Part shown: positions 22,591 through 35,182 of the stretch, piece after piece
Numbering within the stretch: the first letter of the stretch is position 1
How the letters are laid out: each line of letters opens with the position of its first letter
Origin: Atopsyche davidsoni
Lineage: Eukaryota; Arthropoda; Insecta; Trichoptera; Hydrobiosidae
DNA length: 64,000 nt
Assembly (NCBI GenBank): GCA_022113835.1
Contig: JAILWY010000015.1
Span: 4,474,001-4,538,000 of the forward strand
Direction of reading: 5' to 3'
Made by a program: the position numbers and the translations under genes
Notes under the pieces: model-generated
Databases searched by the model: none
What the model was told of the DNA's origin: nothing
What the model saw: the letters and a program-made list of their open reading frames with translations, nothing else

Positions 22591-24105
22591 TCTATTGATT
22601 ATTAAGAAAAATATTTCTCTAAAATACGAGATTCACTCTATGCAAGACTTTGAACGCAATCTCTTATCAAGCCACATTTAAAATGCCTCAATATTTAAAA
22701 ATATATCATATTTTATGTATTAAAAACGCATTTAATAAAATTAATTTTATTTGACAACGCTTACTATTCTTTCCTAATATGATCGACGAGCAACAAACAA
22801 ACATTGAAGGGACAAGCAAATATGTAACCCCTCTCTCATATTTTTGTGTAAATGAGATAGCAAAGAAGTTCAGATTGAAAAAGCCTTAATGCAGAATATT
22901 TTTAGTTCTTGCTACTGCTTTATCCAGACTTCTTACCTTCTCACTTGCGCGGAAAACTACGGAAACGTTCAGGCCAAAACGCAAAGCCTTATTGAGGCAA
23001 CTCAATAACCGAGGAAACTGGCATCCATTTTGGTCAAATATTATAGGCGGCCAGGTAACGGAAATGGGTAAGTGCTTTTTTCCCCTCTCAGGGTAAGGTC
23101 ATCTCAACAATTTCCGGCTGCGATATCGAGGTTCCTGTAAGAACACGCAGTTTATTTTTAGTGGTGAAAACAACCGTGGAATGAACGATTCATTTTGATA
23201 GTGATAAAATTTCATTTTAATTTTTTTAAAGCATAATTTATATGATAAGGTTTCTTCGGCGTTGAGCTGCTTGAAATTTTTTTTTGTTAAACCAAACGTC
23301 GGAGAAGTAAACACTCAACAAACCAAACATATGATAATAATGGTCTCGATTGTTTAGAGGTAATCGCAGTTTACAGCCTATCATGTGTATATGGTATTCG
23401 GGTAAAGCAATGAAAGTTAGATTAAAAAAATATATATAAAACTATATAATTTTGCTTGTCTTGTGTTTTTTTCAAATAAAAGAGGCATAAAAAGCCAGGC
23501 ATTATCACAATTGTTCCCACGTGGCCAATTCCAGCTTGCTGTCTTCGACCCTTCTAGATAATATACATTACAAGTTGAATGCCTCTGTTTAATTTTTTTT
23601 GATCAAACATCTATATTTTTTTTTTGGCTGCACTGTCTAGACGTCAAGTCATTTTTATGTATATAAAATTATTATTTTTTTGCTCCGAAGCCTTCAGCTG
23701 TCGTCGTGTCGATTCAGTACACCGCGCCTGGCAGATGACAAACGGCGACCTAACGCGTTGCAACACCGACAATTGCAGATATATTATTATAAAGGACCTT
23801 TTGACCCACTTCAGTGCGGTGCCAAAAGATGGTACTTGTCTGGTGACGCCATTCCGTGGAGTGAAGATCAGAGGAGGGCATCATCGAGCATGATCGAATA
23901 ATCGATTGCGTAATAGAATAAATTCTAACACATGAATTGCTTGATCTACTCCACAATCGAAGCAACCAATTAATTGTAATAAAATAAAAAGTTAAGCAAT
24001 AAAATAATTAACGAATATAAATAGCAATGAATGAGTGATATAATTTTTTTTATGATTATTTAAAGTATTCGTGAATGTTACAGAAATTGGTTATTTTGCA
24101 AAAGG
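22591..24105. other. no gene seen
   Basis: AT-rich. Frames at 23099 (minus), 23624 and 23680 (plus) show no recognised domains. The GC-balanced stretch at 23690-23900 could be old repeat sequence. Confidence 0.4.
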
Positions 24106-24327
24106 AGTATCAGATCTGAACGCCAGAGCTTTGTAAGGAGAAGATTTATAATAATGCTATTGGGCAGCAGCAATACGCAGACTTTTCCTTCTAATATAAA
24201 ACTGCAGAGTAAAAGGACCCACTACACTATTTTCCCTTTAGAAAACTATGAACATTGGCTCAGGATGAGTATATGCTCAGTGAAATAGTCGCCAACCTCC
24301 TCTGATAAGAGGCACTTGATGATAAAT
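24106..24327 (+). repeat. retroposon group A, body type A1
   Basis: Contains CAGATCTGAACGCCAGAGC, TTTGTAAGGAGAAG, TGCTATTGGGCAGCAGCAAT, GGCTCAG and the 3' end GCCAACCTCCTCTGATAAGAG then GCACTTGATGATAA. This is the best-preserved plus-strand copy. Confidence 0.75.
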
Positions 24328-26130
24328 ATTGTTTTGTCTTATTCGAATGAGGATGGGTTGTAAGAATAAATCGGTTGTGCCCATCACTAGTGAAGATGAA
24401 TGCAAGTGGTCAACATTACAGATGTTCTCTCTAGGATGCCACACAATCGAACCATACACCAAGCACTCGTGTTTGTTGAACTCTCTCTTCTGGCGCAAGG
24501 ATTGGTTTTTTTATACAATTATTTTTAGTAAAGTGAAAACGCAAAGATGGGGACGTTTATATTTTAAATTATATTCAATTTAATTACAATTATATTAAAT
24601 AGCAATAAGTTCGACTGTGGTTCAGAAGCATAAAAACAATGATTTACTATATCTCCTTTGTAATCAAATTAAAGTCACAAAATTTTATTTAGAGATTTAT
24701 AATTTAGCAGAATTAGGCGAACTTTGTTGAAAAAACATTTTCGTGGGAGTTTTGCGTCAATTTTTTTTATTAATACTGTGGTAATATTTGATAGAAGCAT
24801 TTGAATAAAATTGGGCTAGTGTGGAGTTGAATGCATCCAGTATTAAAAATAGAAAAGTCCTTTTTGTATTTTTAATAATTAATTTAAATTTAGTAGTTGT
24901 TTAAAAACATTAGTGCTTTTCGTATTGAAACACCTTTATAGTCATCTGCTCTTTGATGAGAATTTAACAGCCTCTCTGCCTCGCTATTGAACCGCTTTTA
25001 GGTCAGGTTGGCAAATAATAAAACCCCGTATGCTGGTTCGGACACAAGAGACGATAGCGATGCAGCATCAAGAGCTGCATAATAATCCCTTTTGTGTCCA
25101 CAAAATCAAATTTGGGACGAGAAATTTGCTCAGTGGTGCACAGACCATACAAAAAAAAACATTGCTTAATAATATTCAAAATACATTTAATTTTGTTCAG
25201 TGTGATAACGCCAACGTGAATAATTAAAAAATACATATTTTAATAGATATTGATGTATACACATAAAGGATATATAAGTATTTTACTATAGTTATTCGGC
25301 TTATTTTATATTATATAACATAATTACTTCTCACTCCACTGTGTTATATATCTACACATAGTGTATATTACAAGGAGGCTTCCAATGTCTCTCGTAGGGC
25401 GAAGTGCTCGAACAAACTTATTATTTCATTAATTTCATTTAGAAAGGTGGAAGCCACTTTGTGAAATATTTATTAATAACACATTCTCACTTTGAGTTCT
25501 CGACAAGACAGATAATTTTATTAACAGAACTTAATATCGACGTATAATTTCCAAGAACTGAAACTAGTAGTTAGTAAAGGGTGTAAGATATATATTAATT
25601 ATATATCCTAGTGAAATACTTGTAGTTAAGATTCCTGTCTGTCTAAAACACGATTCCAAGCTCCCTATCAGACAACTGATTAACACTAATAGAAGTTTAT
25701 ATTTTTTGTACAATAATGCTTTAATTTGACTAAATTATACAAAACACACACTCAAAGGGGAACTGAAACAGATTTAACCAAGCCTTGACCTGATAAGGTC
25801 CGTATTAAATATTTATATAATTTTTTTGTATAATAATTATTGTGATTGATTTATCGAGTATATTTTACAATCAACGAATAGAACAGTTTGATCAGATTTT
25901 AATAGGTCTTATAAAACTGTACATATGTAAATTTGTCAGCACATACAGAGCTATGCTCGTTACAATTTTTCGGTCGATTGCAGTTGTGTTGAGGCGTCTG
26001 CAGGGGCGTTAAGTTACACGTGACCTACAATATTTACATGTAACTTAAAATAAAAAATGATTTATCACAAAAAATAACCAAGAGACCTATTAAAATATTC
26101 AGGGAACACCTTTTCTTCACGGACGCTTTC
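24328..26130. other. no gene seen
   Basis: AT-rich. GATAACGCCAACGTGAATA at 25204 resembles the start of family E. No exon recognised. Confidence 0.45.
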
Positions 26131-26420
26131 GCGGTCGGTTAGCGACATACGCACAAAGGCGCTCGGATCTGGAGCGAGCGGCCGAGGGGGCGGGGGGCCA
26201 GGGGGGCCAGGGGGGCCAGGGGGGCCAGGGGGGCCAGGGGGCAGAGGACAGAGGCAGGGACAGGGGCAGGGGGCAGGGGGCAAGGGGCAGGGACAGGGGG
26301 TGGGGAGCAGGGAGCTGGGGGCAGGGGCAAGGGGCACGGGGCCTCGTGGCGCAGGGCCCCGAGCGCCTCTCCAGCGCCCCGTGGGACTTCTATGGATCCG
26401 CTGAACACTGAAACTGGGTG
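26131..26420 (+). repeat. G-rich minisatellite island
   Basis: Five exact 9-bp units GGGGGGCCA at 26192-26236 grade into irregular AGGGGC/CAGGGG repeats to about 26345, inside a GC-rich block. Dense G-runs on this strand have clear G-quadruplex potential. The complementary strand encodes Pro-rich frames including (Gly-Pro-Pro)n, an artefact of the 9-bp period. Confidence 0.85.
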
Positions 26421-27422
26421 ACGCAAGTGCTGAATACACCCCCGCCACCCTCCAGATCGATAAGTGCAGGTCGACAAGGGTTGATGCCTGATTTCGGTCA
26501 GTTGTTACTATTATATTATAATTATACACAAAACATCGATAAACAAGTACTGTCATGCAAAGTTATAGGTGTGCTCCAAATAGAAAAAATATGCGATGCA
26601 TCTATTAACAAGATTCAATTTAATTTATATAAATTGCATTTCAACATGGCGGTTCATGTTAGGACATGTTTGTAAATAAATTACTAAGGCGTGATAAAAA
26701 TCCAATCATTAATTAATTAAAAAATAATAATGATATTTCATATATGTCGTATATTCTAAAACATGTTTTGTGCAGGTTTATATAAATACACGCCTATGTT
26801 AAATAAAGATAATTCGATCTCTTTCTTTTTTGTATGAAAAAGACGCCAAAAGCAATCATTAATCAAGTAGGTGTACGATTTTAAAGAAAAAAACCTTTTT
26901 TTAATTTTTAAACACCAATCTATACTTAATAGTATAGTACCATGCATATATATTTCACGTAAATTCAAAATATAGTAACATTTGTATTTGTATTTGTAAC
27001 TGTATTTTTATCATAGGACCAACCAGCGACTCAATTAGCCGGCGTCTAAAAAGTAACCAGAAGACGTGACTATAATAGAGCTCAGATCACCCAAGAAGCG
27101 TGCATTACATGAATCACCGAAAAAATATAAGAAAACTATACAAAGTGGTGATAAATATAAAGAGATACTCTCACCGGCGGAAATAGAAACTTACAGCGTT
27201 ATTTGCGTCGGGCGTGGACGATTTCCTCGGGAACCTTGCACCCGTTACCTGCTAGCTGGCAGTCCTAGATTCTCATACCCGAAAAGTTTTGACTGCAAAC
27301 TCTTGGAAAATATACACTCATGTTGTGTTTAATATAATTAAAAAAAAAAAAAAAAAAAACTATTTTAGATTTGGGAACAAGTGACTAATGCACTATCTTA
27401 GCAAAGCAAACAGTTAAACATT

Positions 27423-27461
<39 letters not shown>

Positions 27462-28940
27462 ATTACATCAACTGGTTATTTTTTAAATAACTTGTTTTAT
27501 AATATACATAAATAAATTTCACAACCAAATTTGCCCTTTAATTGTGGTAAAATATTATATGTATTGATATTGCATGTGTGAATAAAAATTGTTAACAAAA
27601 TATGGCTTTTTTTGGATTTGAGAATATTAAAATAACATTATTAATATCAATTCAATATGGCAATTTCCTCTGCTGCTGGGTTTGAGTATTTAAGTTATTT
27701 TAAATGAAGTTTGATAGAAATGAATGCTGTCAAACAATATGAATTCAGAGTTAAATATGACAATGACCTATTTTAGAATATAGGAAACGATGAGTAACAC
27801 TAACTAACCTAACCTAACTGACACATATAAAAACAATCTTTGGGATTGTTGGTTGGTATTTTTTAACAATTAATTTGAAGATTAACTTATAATGAAAAAT
27901 CACATAAATATTACAATACTCGACCAACAATTATTAAATAAATATTTTTAAAAAATACACATAAATGTTGTTTTCTATACAGGTTTATTATCTATACAAT
28001 GTTTTAAGATAATCGATTATAAAATGAATGAGGAGGAAAGTATATGATTTTTTTTTCATATAACCACGACTATTCCGGCACTGCTTCCAAGTAAAACTAA
28101 GCAAAAATTTTAATCGTTAATTGTTAGTGTGGAACCGATTTTCGTTCCTAGTTTTTGCCAAATTTCATTGACAAAATCTGTAGAGATCTATTTAATATAT
28201 TTTTAATTTTGTCTCGTCGTTTCCTGACATCATATTGTAAACACAATATTGAACCATATGGTGTGTTTATTTATTTACAGAATTAGAGCGTTAGATTCGC
28301 GGTATGATTTATTTCAACTAAGCTTTTTAAAATGACAATCTTAATTAATGTTAATAAAAAAGCATGGCGAGCTAGCACCACTCTTTGGACTTAATTCCTT
28401 ATATTTTTGACGAATGTAACAGTTGACAAGGCAAATTACTAGCAATGAACCATTGCTCGCCTTATAATAAACTAATAATTCTAATATTATTTGAGTATTT
28501 TTGTATTAATTTTCAAATAAAATAGACACTTAAAATATTTTAAATAATCATCACAGTAATATTTATCATGTAAGTAATGTCAAGCCACCTCTTGTTTCTG
28601 AGTCTCTGGATCAAATACGTAGAAATAAGTTTTATCGTATAAATTATCTTCATATTCAAATAAAAATATTTTTTTTTAGTAATTTACCTGTAAAGGTAAA
28701 TGCTGTAGACGCGTATAGCTGGACATAGTTTTAACTGCTCGCCTACCTTTTCTATCCTTGCGGTTTCTATTTGCGGTATTTTGCATTCAGTCAATACAAT
28801 TGCTTGCCCATGCTAGTTATGAGCATATATTTTTTTTAAATTAAGCTGCGCTGTAAAGTTACAATAACTTTAGAGATTCGCATGTCCACAATGTATAATA
28901 GTGTTTAAAAAATAATTCTGCCATCTCTTTAAAGGCTGGT
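26421..28940. other. no gene seen; microsatellite and short CCTAA run
   Basis: A poly-A tract lies at about 27340-27359, and (TA)n followed by (TG)n at 27422-27462. Two and a half CCTAA-type units are at 27801-27818. The Lys-rich 88-codon frame at 27066-27332 is unrecognised. Confidence 0.5.
27422..27462 (+). repeat. compound (TA)n(TG)n microsatellite
   Basis: About twelve TA units run directly into about eight TG units. Confidence 0.95.
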
Positions 28941-29330
28941 CGGGTCTCACCGGAAATCATCAGATCATCTGACGTTTATTTGAGCGGCTTATTTATAGAC
29001 CGAATCACTAATTAGCCAGGCTAAAAGTGGGGCGGCGGGACGCGCCCTTCCCGCGACCTCGCCCAACAATTTATTTAACCTCTGAAAAAGAAGCACAACC
29101 TCGCCACACGTAATAAAACTTCACCCTGACATTGCGGAAAGTCAACGGCAACATTATTATTACTCATCGAATTAGATTAGATTCGATTTCAACCTCACTT
29201 CGCGTCCAATATTTCCTGATCGAACTCAACCGCTGTGGCTCTGCAACTGGGCGAATGTTTTGATCGTTGCATGCAAATACGGAGCTGGTGTACCAGTTTG
29301 ATAGAAATTATTCGCCATTGAGCTATGCGT
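28941..29330. other. GC-balanced block, possibly regulatory
   Basis: Nearly 400 bases of non-AT-biased sequence with CACCGGAAATCATCAGATCA, CGGCGGGACGCGCCCTTC, a TTAGATTAGATTCGATTT stretch and TGCATGCAAAT. No open frame of note. It resembles non-coding regulatory blocks more than an exon, but nothing in the sequence proves function. Confidence 0.25.
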
Positions 29331-29475
29331 CATGTCGATGACGCTTTTGATTTTGAAGAAGAGTGCTCGGGGGAGCAGGGCTGGCGTTTGCCCCATTTTA
29401 AATTTCCGCCGGCAATTCTCGCCAATGGCGAGGACGGACGATTGACCTCAGAAAGTGGGTCGCCCCGAGCAGCTG

Positions 29476-29532
29476 GCAACCCGGCGGGTAACCCGGAGGC
29501 AACCCGGAGGCAACCCGGAGGCAACCCGGAGG
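29476..29532 (+). repeat. 11-bp minisatellite
   Basis: GGCAACCCGGA is repeated about five times, with one variant unit (GGCGGGTAACC) near the start. It sits in a GC-rich block (29380-29580) where both strands have open frames by composition. Confidence 0.9.
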
Positions 29533-29608
29533 ACAATCACGATTGATCAACCGCCAAGGCAACCTCCAAGATTACCGCCGAATAGGCGAAATAGTTGTAT
29601 GAATGCGT

Positions 29609-29816
29609 GCAATCATACCTCGATTTACGACAGGTCAAACTTACCTTTATATTATATTGTATTTTATTATAAACATCCATGAATCCGAACGATAAATCTG
29701 TCAACGTCGAATTACGCTCATATTATATTTTCACCGATATTTACGCTTAGATAATACAGTACAATCATACCTCAAGTTACGATATTATTATATATAATCT
29801 GAACGATAAGTCTACA
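29609..29816 (+). repeat. diverged direct duplication
   Basis: CAATCATACCTCGATTTACGA ... TCCGAACGATAAATCTG at 29610-29700 is echoed by CAATCATACCTCAAGTTACGA ... TCTGAACGATAAGTCTA at 29762-29813. The second copy is shorter. Confidence 0.6.
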
Positions 29817-31493
29817 ACCGGAACGCAAATGGAGGCAAGGTAAGCAAGCAGTTCAAAGTATCATTGGTTATAGCGGCTTTGTACATCTCCGGCATTTGTC
29901 ATGTTGTATAATATATAAAAGCTTGCTTCAACGTGAGCTTTCTTTCAAAAAAATGTTGCTTCCTTAACATAATTGAAAAACTGGAAAAACTTAGCTTCGA
30001 GACGGGACAACTGCTTATGATTGTATCAACCAGAGATAGAGGACGCAGCCGAGAAATTTTAATCAGTACTTTTTATAAATCTACATGTATAGTATATTGA
30101 CTGATAAGGATGCAATCAGAAACAATATTTTTTTAATACAAGAAGATATTCTATTTTCGCATAGGATGGAATTATTTCTTTAACCCCTGACCCCTGTAGT
30201 GGAATCCCGAAGATACGGCTGCTAATGTAGACTATTAAAGAGCCATAATTACTATTTGTATCGATATTATCAGCCACACTCGACTCACTGCAGGGTGAAG
30301 GTCTGCCCTTGACTCATTTCCCTATCTGTATACTACCAACGCCACTGTATCTATACTCTGGAGTAAAATCATATATCTGCAGTCACATTCATATAAAGCG
30401 TTTTTTTTTAAATGAAATTATAATTGTATATTCACAATAAAATGCATTATCTATCAATTTAAAATAAATAATAAACAACTGGACGCTTGATGAAAGTAAT
30501 CAAAAAATGTTGTAAATACAAAACATAAAGTGTGTATACAATGAATCTATTTGCGACTAGTTTCTTTTTTTTTATTAAAATATTTTTACAATTAAGATTT
30601 TCTATTTCTCATATATTTTAAAATGAACACTGCTTACTTCTAGAAGGTATGACCTAGTCTAGACTGCATGAGTAAATACAATAAGACATGACAGAAGACC
30701 AGACAACACATTCATTATAAATATAATCGAAAACAGTAGCCTTACAGCTATCAAAAATACATTTATTATAATAAACAATAATCACAAAAAATTGATTGTC
30801 CAATCAAATATATTTTTAAAAAGCTTTCTAATATCTACACTCAATGATATATCATATCTATATAGGGAGACTGTTGATTGCCACACTCTGTAAGAATATG
30901 GGACCGCAAGGCGTTCATGCAGCTTTTGAAGCAAATAGAGGCAATTCTTACATTACGCTTTGAAAACTCGTTCATGTTGTAAGTAAGAAAGTATCATATG
31001 TTTTCTTTTTCTAAGGTTATAAATGACTTTCATAAGGGTCTTTCTAAACTAAGCCCGAACCCAAAACCTCATGGTCAATGTGTGTTAGTATGAAGGTTAA
31101 AATCATCGCATACAAATAAAAAATTACAAGGCCGTGGCATATATTACAGATCATCAGTTTTTGCTGATCAGCCTTTAGTCACTAGGTTTTCTCTGGACGC
31201 AATTCCCAGTATTGAATTAGATCTCGTTAAAATAAATGAGCCCAAAGTTTCCAGCTAAAAATAACATACGTATAATATAGCAAAACAGAATTACATATCT
31301 AAATAAAGGGGACAGCATTGCTAATACTCCCCAGGGTCTTTGCTCGTCGAATCCTTAACAGATGTCGTTCCCAAATAACATGTGACGGATTCCACGAACT
31401 GGCCGCGGCTTCTTTGTTCTTTGGAGATAACCTATTTATTTTCGTATCCGTCTAACGTGATGTATGTCTGAGATGCCCGGCTCTTGGAAGCTA
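29817..31493. other. no gene seen
   Basis: AT-rich apart from a balanced stretch at 30185-30370. No recognised exon or element. Confidence 0.45.
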
Positions 31494-31825
31494 GCTTATT
31501 AGTTATTAAGTTGGCAGTCGAGGAAGTAGAGAAAGGTTTACTGAAAGGATCTATGTATATTTTATCAAATTCCAGGCGGAATAAAGATCATCGTAGATTT
31601 ATAATCGAAAAGGATGATAGAACTTGCCTTGAATTCGCTTATTAGATATTAAGTTGGCAGTCGTTTTCAGGCTGCACTGAAAACACTGAATTGTAGAGGA
31701 GGGTGTACACAAGCGTGGTATATCAAAATTACTAAGAGATCAATATATATTTCATCAAATTGCAGACGAAATAAAGGTCATCGTAGACTTTAATCGAAAA
31801 GGATGATAGACCTTGCCTTGAACTT
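31494..31825 (+). repeat. two-copy tandem duplication
   Basis: Copy 1 (31494-31636) and copy 2 (31637-31825) both begin GCTTATTAG(T/A)TATTAAGT and share TGGCAGTCG, ATCAAATT, AAAG(A/G)TCATCGTAGA, ATCGAAAAGGATGATAGA and CTTGCCTTGAA. Copy 2 has about 45 extra bases after TGGCAGTCG. Confidence 0.8.
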
Positions 31826-33837
31826 GGAAATGCGAATATATAAAAAAAACAGCCTTGATTTGAATATTTTTTGCTAAACAGTCCTCGCATAGTCTGTAAG
31901 CATATTGGGCTTTATTTTAATTAAAAATGATTTAAACTGTTCACTTTAATTTCACAACAGAACCGAGATAACATGAATAACCAAATGGTTAAGATATCAC
32001 AATATTTTTATTTGTGGCGTTAATAAAATAAAATTACACCTTATCACACACACACCTTTGTAAATAACAGTAATCATTTAAAAAATACTCACATTGATTC
32101 AAGAAGGCCACAAAACATTCACATGCAGTATGTATCGAATGACGAAGCAACTCACCTGAAACAAGCAAACAACAAATTAATATTAAAACCCCTAATAATA
32201 ATAAGAAAAAACAGTTGTTTAATAACAATTATTTATAATAATTATTCAATTGAATTTAACTGTGGAAATTCAGCGATTACCCGCCGCGAAAAAAATATCC
32301 AACTTATTAGATGGGCAGTTTATAAAATTAAAAGTATTCATTCTAAAGCCGTGTTGTGCAAAATCATTTGGGTTAATGACGCCATATGCCGATTTTAATT
32401 TAAACCTTCCATTAAACCGTTAAATAAAGGCGGGTTATGACGAGACTATATCGTCCATAAACTATGGTTTACGTAGAGTTGTTATTACAATTGACTGTGC
32501 ATAACAGGGAGGATGATTTAACACTAAGCAAATGTAAATACTGCATTACTAGCCTGGCTTAGCAAGCGTTTAATTTATCTGTTTATCCAACATAACTGTT
32601 AAGCTATGAATTATTACGAACACTCCCAAAATATGATGACGGTGAATATTATGCACGTCATTACTAATACTTCTAAAATATCTGAAAAAAACTGAGCAGA
32701 AGTTGGTTCTGTATAGAAATTTATTTATTCAGGAAGAATTTTTAGATATAAGTAGTATTTGAACCCACACTTCTGACTATCACGGAGAGTAAAGATTTTC
32801 ATCTTCACTTCAGATGTGCTATAGATAAATATATTAAAACAAAAAAAATCATACATTTTTTCGTCGATTTACGTAATGAAGCGTTTACTTGAAAACACAT
32901 TTCCAACATAACAAGTTTAAATCGCGAAATAATATGGATATATCTTACATTCAATAATCGTTAAATAAATTTATTTTTTGTTTGAAAATACAATTTATAT
33001 CAATTTAACATGTTTGGTCCCAATAGCATAAGTTTGGGATTCTCTCAATCAAAATTTAACGGTTTAGCCAACTTATCACGAAAATGCGTACTCTAGGAAA
33101 AAAAACGTAACAAAACGCTGAATAATTGAGATAGAAACTATAATTAGAGGGTCGTAAATATTGAATACATTCGCAACGATCTGTCAGCGCGGGTCTATAA
33201 CGCCGCTGGGTCTATACAGGCAGCGGTCTATCGAGTAGTACCTGCCGAAAATCAGTGCGTAATGAAATAACCTGTTCAAAATGAAAGTGACCTTTCGGTT
33301 TTGAATTTTAAATCACCTCAGTTTAAATTTTATCATTCGTCAGTAGTTATTATTGTTGACATTTACTATGGAATAAATTAAAAATGTTTATGTATTGAGA
33401 TCCAAGTTTTATATGCATATGAAGTATGTAAAAATAATTGTTTTTTTACAAATTTTAATGCATGTATTTTGACGTGTCCTTGCAAAATATCTCGAATGAC
33501 CTCAATGCATTAAAAGTATTTTGTTGCTTCAAAATACATATATGAAATAGTAAGATTTATTAATTTTCCGATGTCGAAAACCATGTTTATTTTTTCCTTT
33601 ATTTATGAGTAGACGATTAGATTATATGTTTTAATTTTAATCATTCAATTAGCTGATAGCGTCCTATTTTGTGTTGGTTACTTAGGCAAAATTGGCTGAT
33701 TGTAACACCTCTATTATATTTGGCTGTTATATTTTATCACTTGGGTTCATCGCTAGTTGATATCTACTCTTCTCATAAATTAACAACTTAAGGTCTCTGC
33801 ACGCGTTGTGACACAATTTGCAATAAACCATTAGAGT
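31826..33837. other. no gene seen
   Basis: A composition-balanced block at 32260-32540 contains no long frame. At 33181-33240 the phrase GGGTCTATA is repeated within a short GC-rich patch. Confidence 0.4.
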
Positions 33838-34112
33838 TTATTACTAATATGATGAGGAACATTAGTTCACACATAGAAGATGATTGAAGAAATTCTCAGA
33901 AAAATATCATCGTGGTTTGTGTGGGATTTGAACCCACATCCCCTAGCTTACATGGCCGGTGTACTATAAGTTAGTACAAGGGATAGTACACCGGACACGT
34001 AAGCTAGGAGATGTGGGTTCAAATCCCACACAAATCACGATGATATTTTTCTGAGAAATTATTCAATCATCTTCTATGTGTGAACTAATGTGCCTAATCA
34101 TATTAGTAATAA
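33838..34112. repeat. large foldback element with two head-to-head tRNA-like arms (copy 3)
   Basis: The arms (33838-33966 and 33984-34112) are near-perfect inverted copies of one another, separated by 17 bases. From outside in, each arm carries ATTACTAATATGAT, ACATTAGTTCACAC, AGAAGATGATTGAA, TCTCAGAAAAATATCATCGTG, then the T-arm/B-box part of a tRNA-like sequence (GTGTGGGATTTGAACCCACA) and TAGCTTACATGGCCGG. The A-box half is missing from both. The outer arms are diverged relatives of those at 2525 and 3307. No coding capacity. Confidence 0.85.
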
Positions 34113-34479
34113 TATAATAAACCCGTAATGGGTAATAAATACGCATCTGATTGACGTTCAATCCAAAAAAATAGACATACATTAGAGTTTACTTATCCAA
34201 AATCACAAAAGAACACCCAAAATAAAAGTACGCAATTGGCTGATAGACTGTAGAGCCCATTATTATGTATTTGTACTATGTACAACTCTCCGTGATGATA
34301 TTTATATACTATTAAAAGAAGTCTTGAGTCTTAACAGGATCTAATCCGAAGAATGATCGATTGCTGCCATAGTTATAAAACAAAGTTTCCAATACCTAAA
34401 AACGATTTCTTAGAGCGATAAAAATATATGTATACGTTCACTGGATCATTTTTACAAAACACTCGAGTAATTCACATCT
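34113..34479. other. no gene seen
   Basis: AT-rich linker without recognised features. Confidence 0.5.
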
Positions 34480-34715
34480 ATAAGTGCTGATCTTCGTTTC
34501 GACAATAATGGCGTCCGCTGCGCCTCGCCGGCCGAGCCCAGGAGCAATCCACTCTACAGTATAATGGAATAATGATGCTTCTCGTGGCGACACCGCGAGC
34601 CAGCCGCCCAGCAGTCTGGCGGGGCCGCCACGCAGAGCACGTGGCCCGACCAGTTAATTCAATATTCGTATGCTGTATGCTCCGTGACGTCACAGCCTAA
34701 CCAACTCGACTGCGA
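34480..34715. promoter_or_regulatory. CpG-rich island with CRE palindrome (candidate regulatory)
   Basis: GC- and CpG-rich block (GCGTCCGCTGCGCCTCGCCG, GGCGGGGCCGCCACGCAG) ending with TGACGTCA at 34685-34692. The minus-strand 71-codon frame across it is Arg-rich and unrecognised. It resembles the island at 19770, which also holds a perfect CRE. Confidence 0.3.
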
Positions 34716-34729
34716 AGCCAGACTTATTT

Positions 34730-34812
34730 ACACACACACACATATATATATATTTATATATATATGCATTTTTTATTTAAATATATAAACATATATATAT
34801 ATATTTATATAT
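34730..34812. repeat. (CA)n/(TA)n microsatellite
   Basis: (AC)n passes into several interrupted (TA)n runs up to 34812. Confidence 0.9.
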
Positions 34813-34827
34813 CTACTTTCCGCTGTC

Positions 34828-35075
34828 CTTGTGCGTGGCTGCCATTCTATACCCTGAGCGTATATAAAGGATCGATAGTGGAGTGGAGTGACTGTGAAGG
34901 GATGTGCTCTGGAAGTACCGTCGGGGGCTCCTGCTATTGTTTCTGCAGCCTGCTGCAGAAGGAGTGTTAGATCTAAATGCCACAGCTTTGTAAGGAAAGG
35001 ATTGGATAATATGAGTATAATAATAATGTAATAATTTTCACGTATACCATGAACACTCCGAGGAGAGACGCCTGA
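34828..35075 (+). repeat. retroposon group A, body type A1 (5'-extended)
   Basis: CTTGTGCGTGGCTG, TAAAGGATCGATAGTGGAGT, GGGATGTGCTCTGGAAGTAC, GGGGCTCCTGC, TTGTTTCTG, TTAGATCTAAATGCC and GCTTTGTAAGG match the inverted copy at 48876-49190 unit by unit. This shows the family extends at least 300 bases. The 3' part is diverged (ACTCCGAGGAGAGACGCCTGA). Confidence 0.7.
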
Positions 35076-35095
35076 AAAATAGTATATATATATAT

Positions 35096-35182
35096 ATACT
35101 CCCAACTTTCAGCCTTTGGCGTGCATTCCGCATCCACATTCCAATGCCTCATTTTTCTTCGATTTTTTAGGGTTGTAAGCAT
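35096..35182 (-). repeat. retroposon group A, body type A2 fragment
   Basis: In plus sense, CAACTTTCAGCC, TTCCGCATCCAC, TTCCAATGCCTC and TTTTTCTTCGA correspond to 22500-22580. It faces the A1 copy just before it across a (TA)n stretch, so the two copies meet 3' end to 3' end. Confidence 0.55.

Noticed and set aside
26065..26556. 163-codon minus-strand frame with collagen-like Gly-Pro-Pro repeats
   Set aside because: The repeats are a direct translation of the 9-bp GGGGGGCCA minisatellite. Another frame on the same strand is equally open, and no flanking protein signal exists.
27066..27332. 88-codon Lys-rich frame followed by a GC-richer part
   Set aside because: It looks less random than most, but nothing recognisable and no clear splice sites. 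Chance cannot be excluded.
34773..35105. 110-codon minus-strand frame
   Set aside because: Its ends are translated (TA)n microsatellite and its middle is antisense to the A1 retroposon copy.
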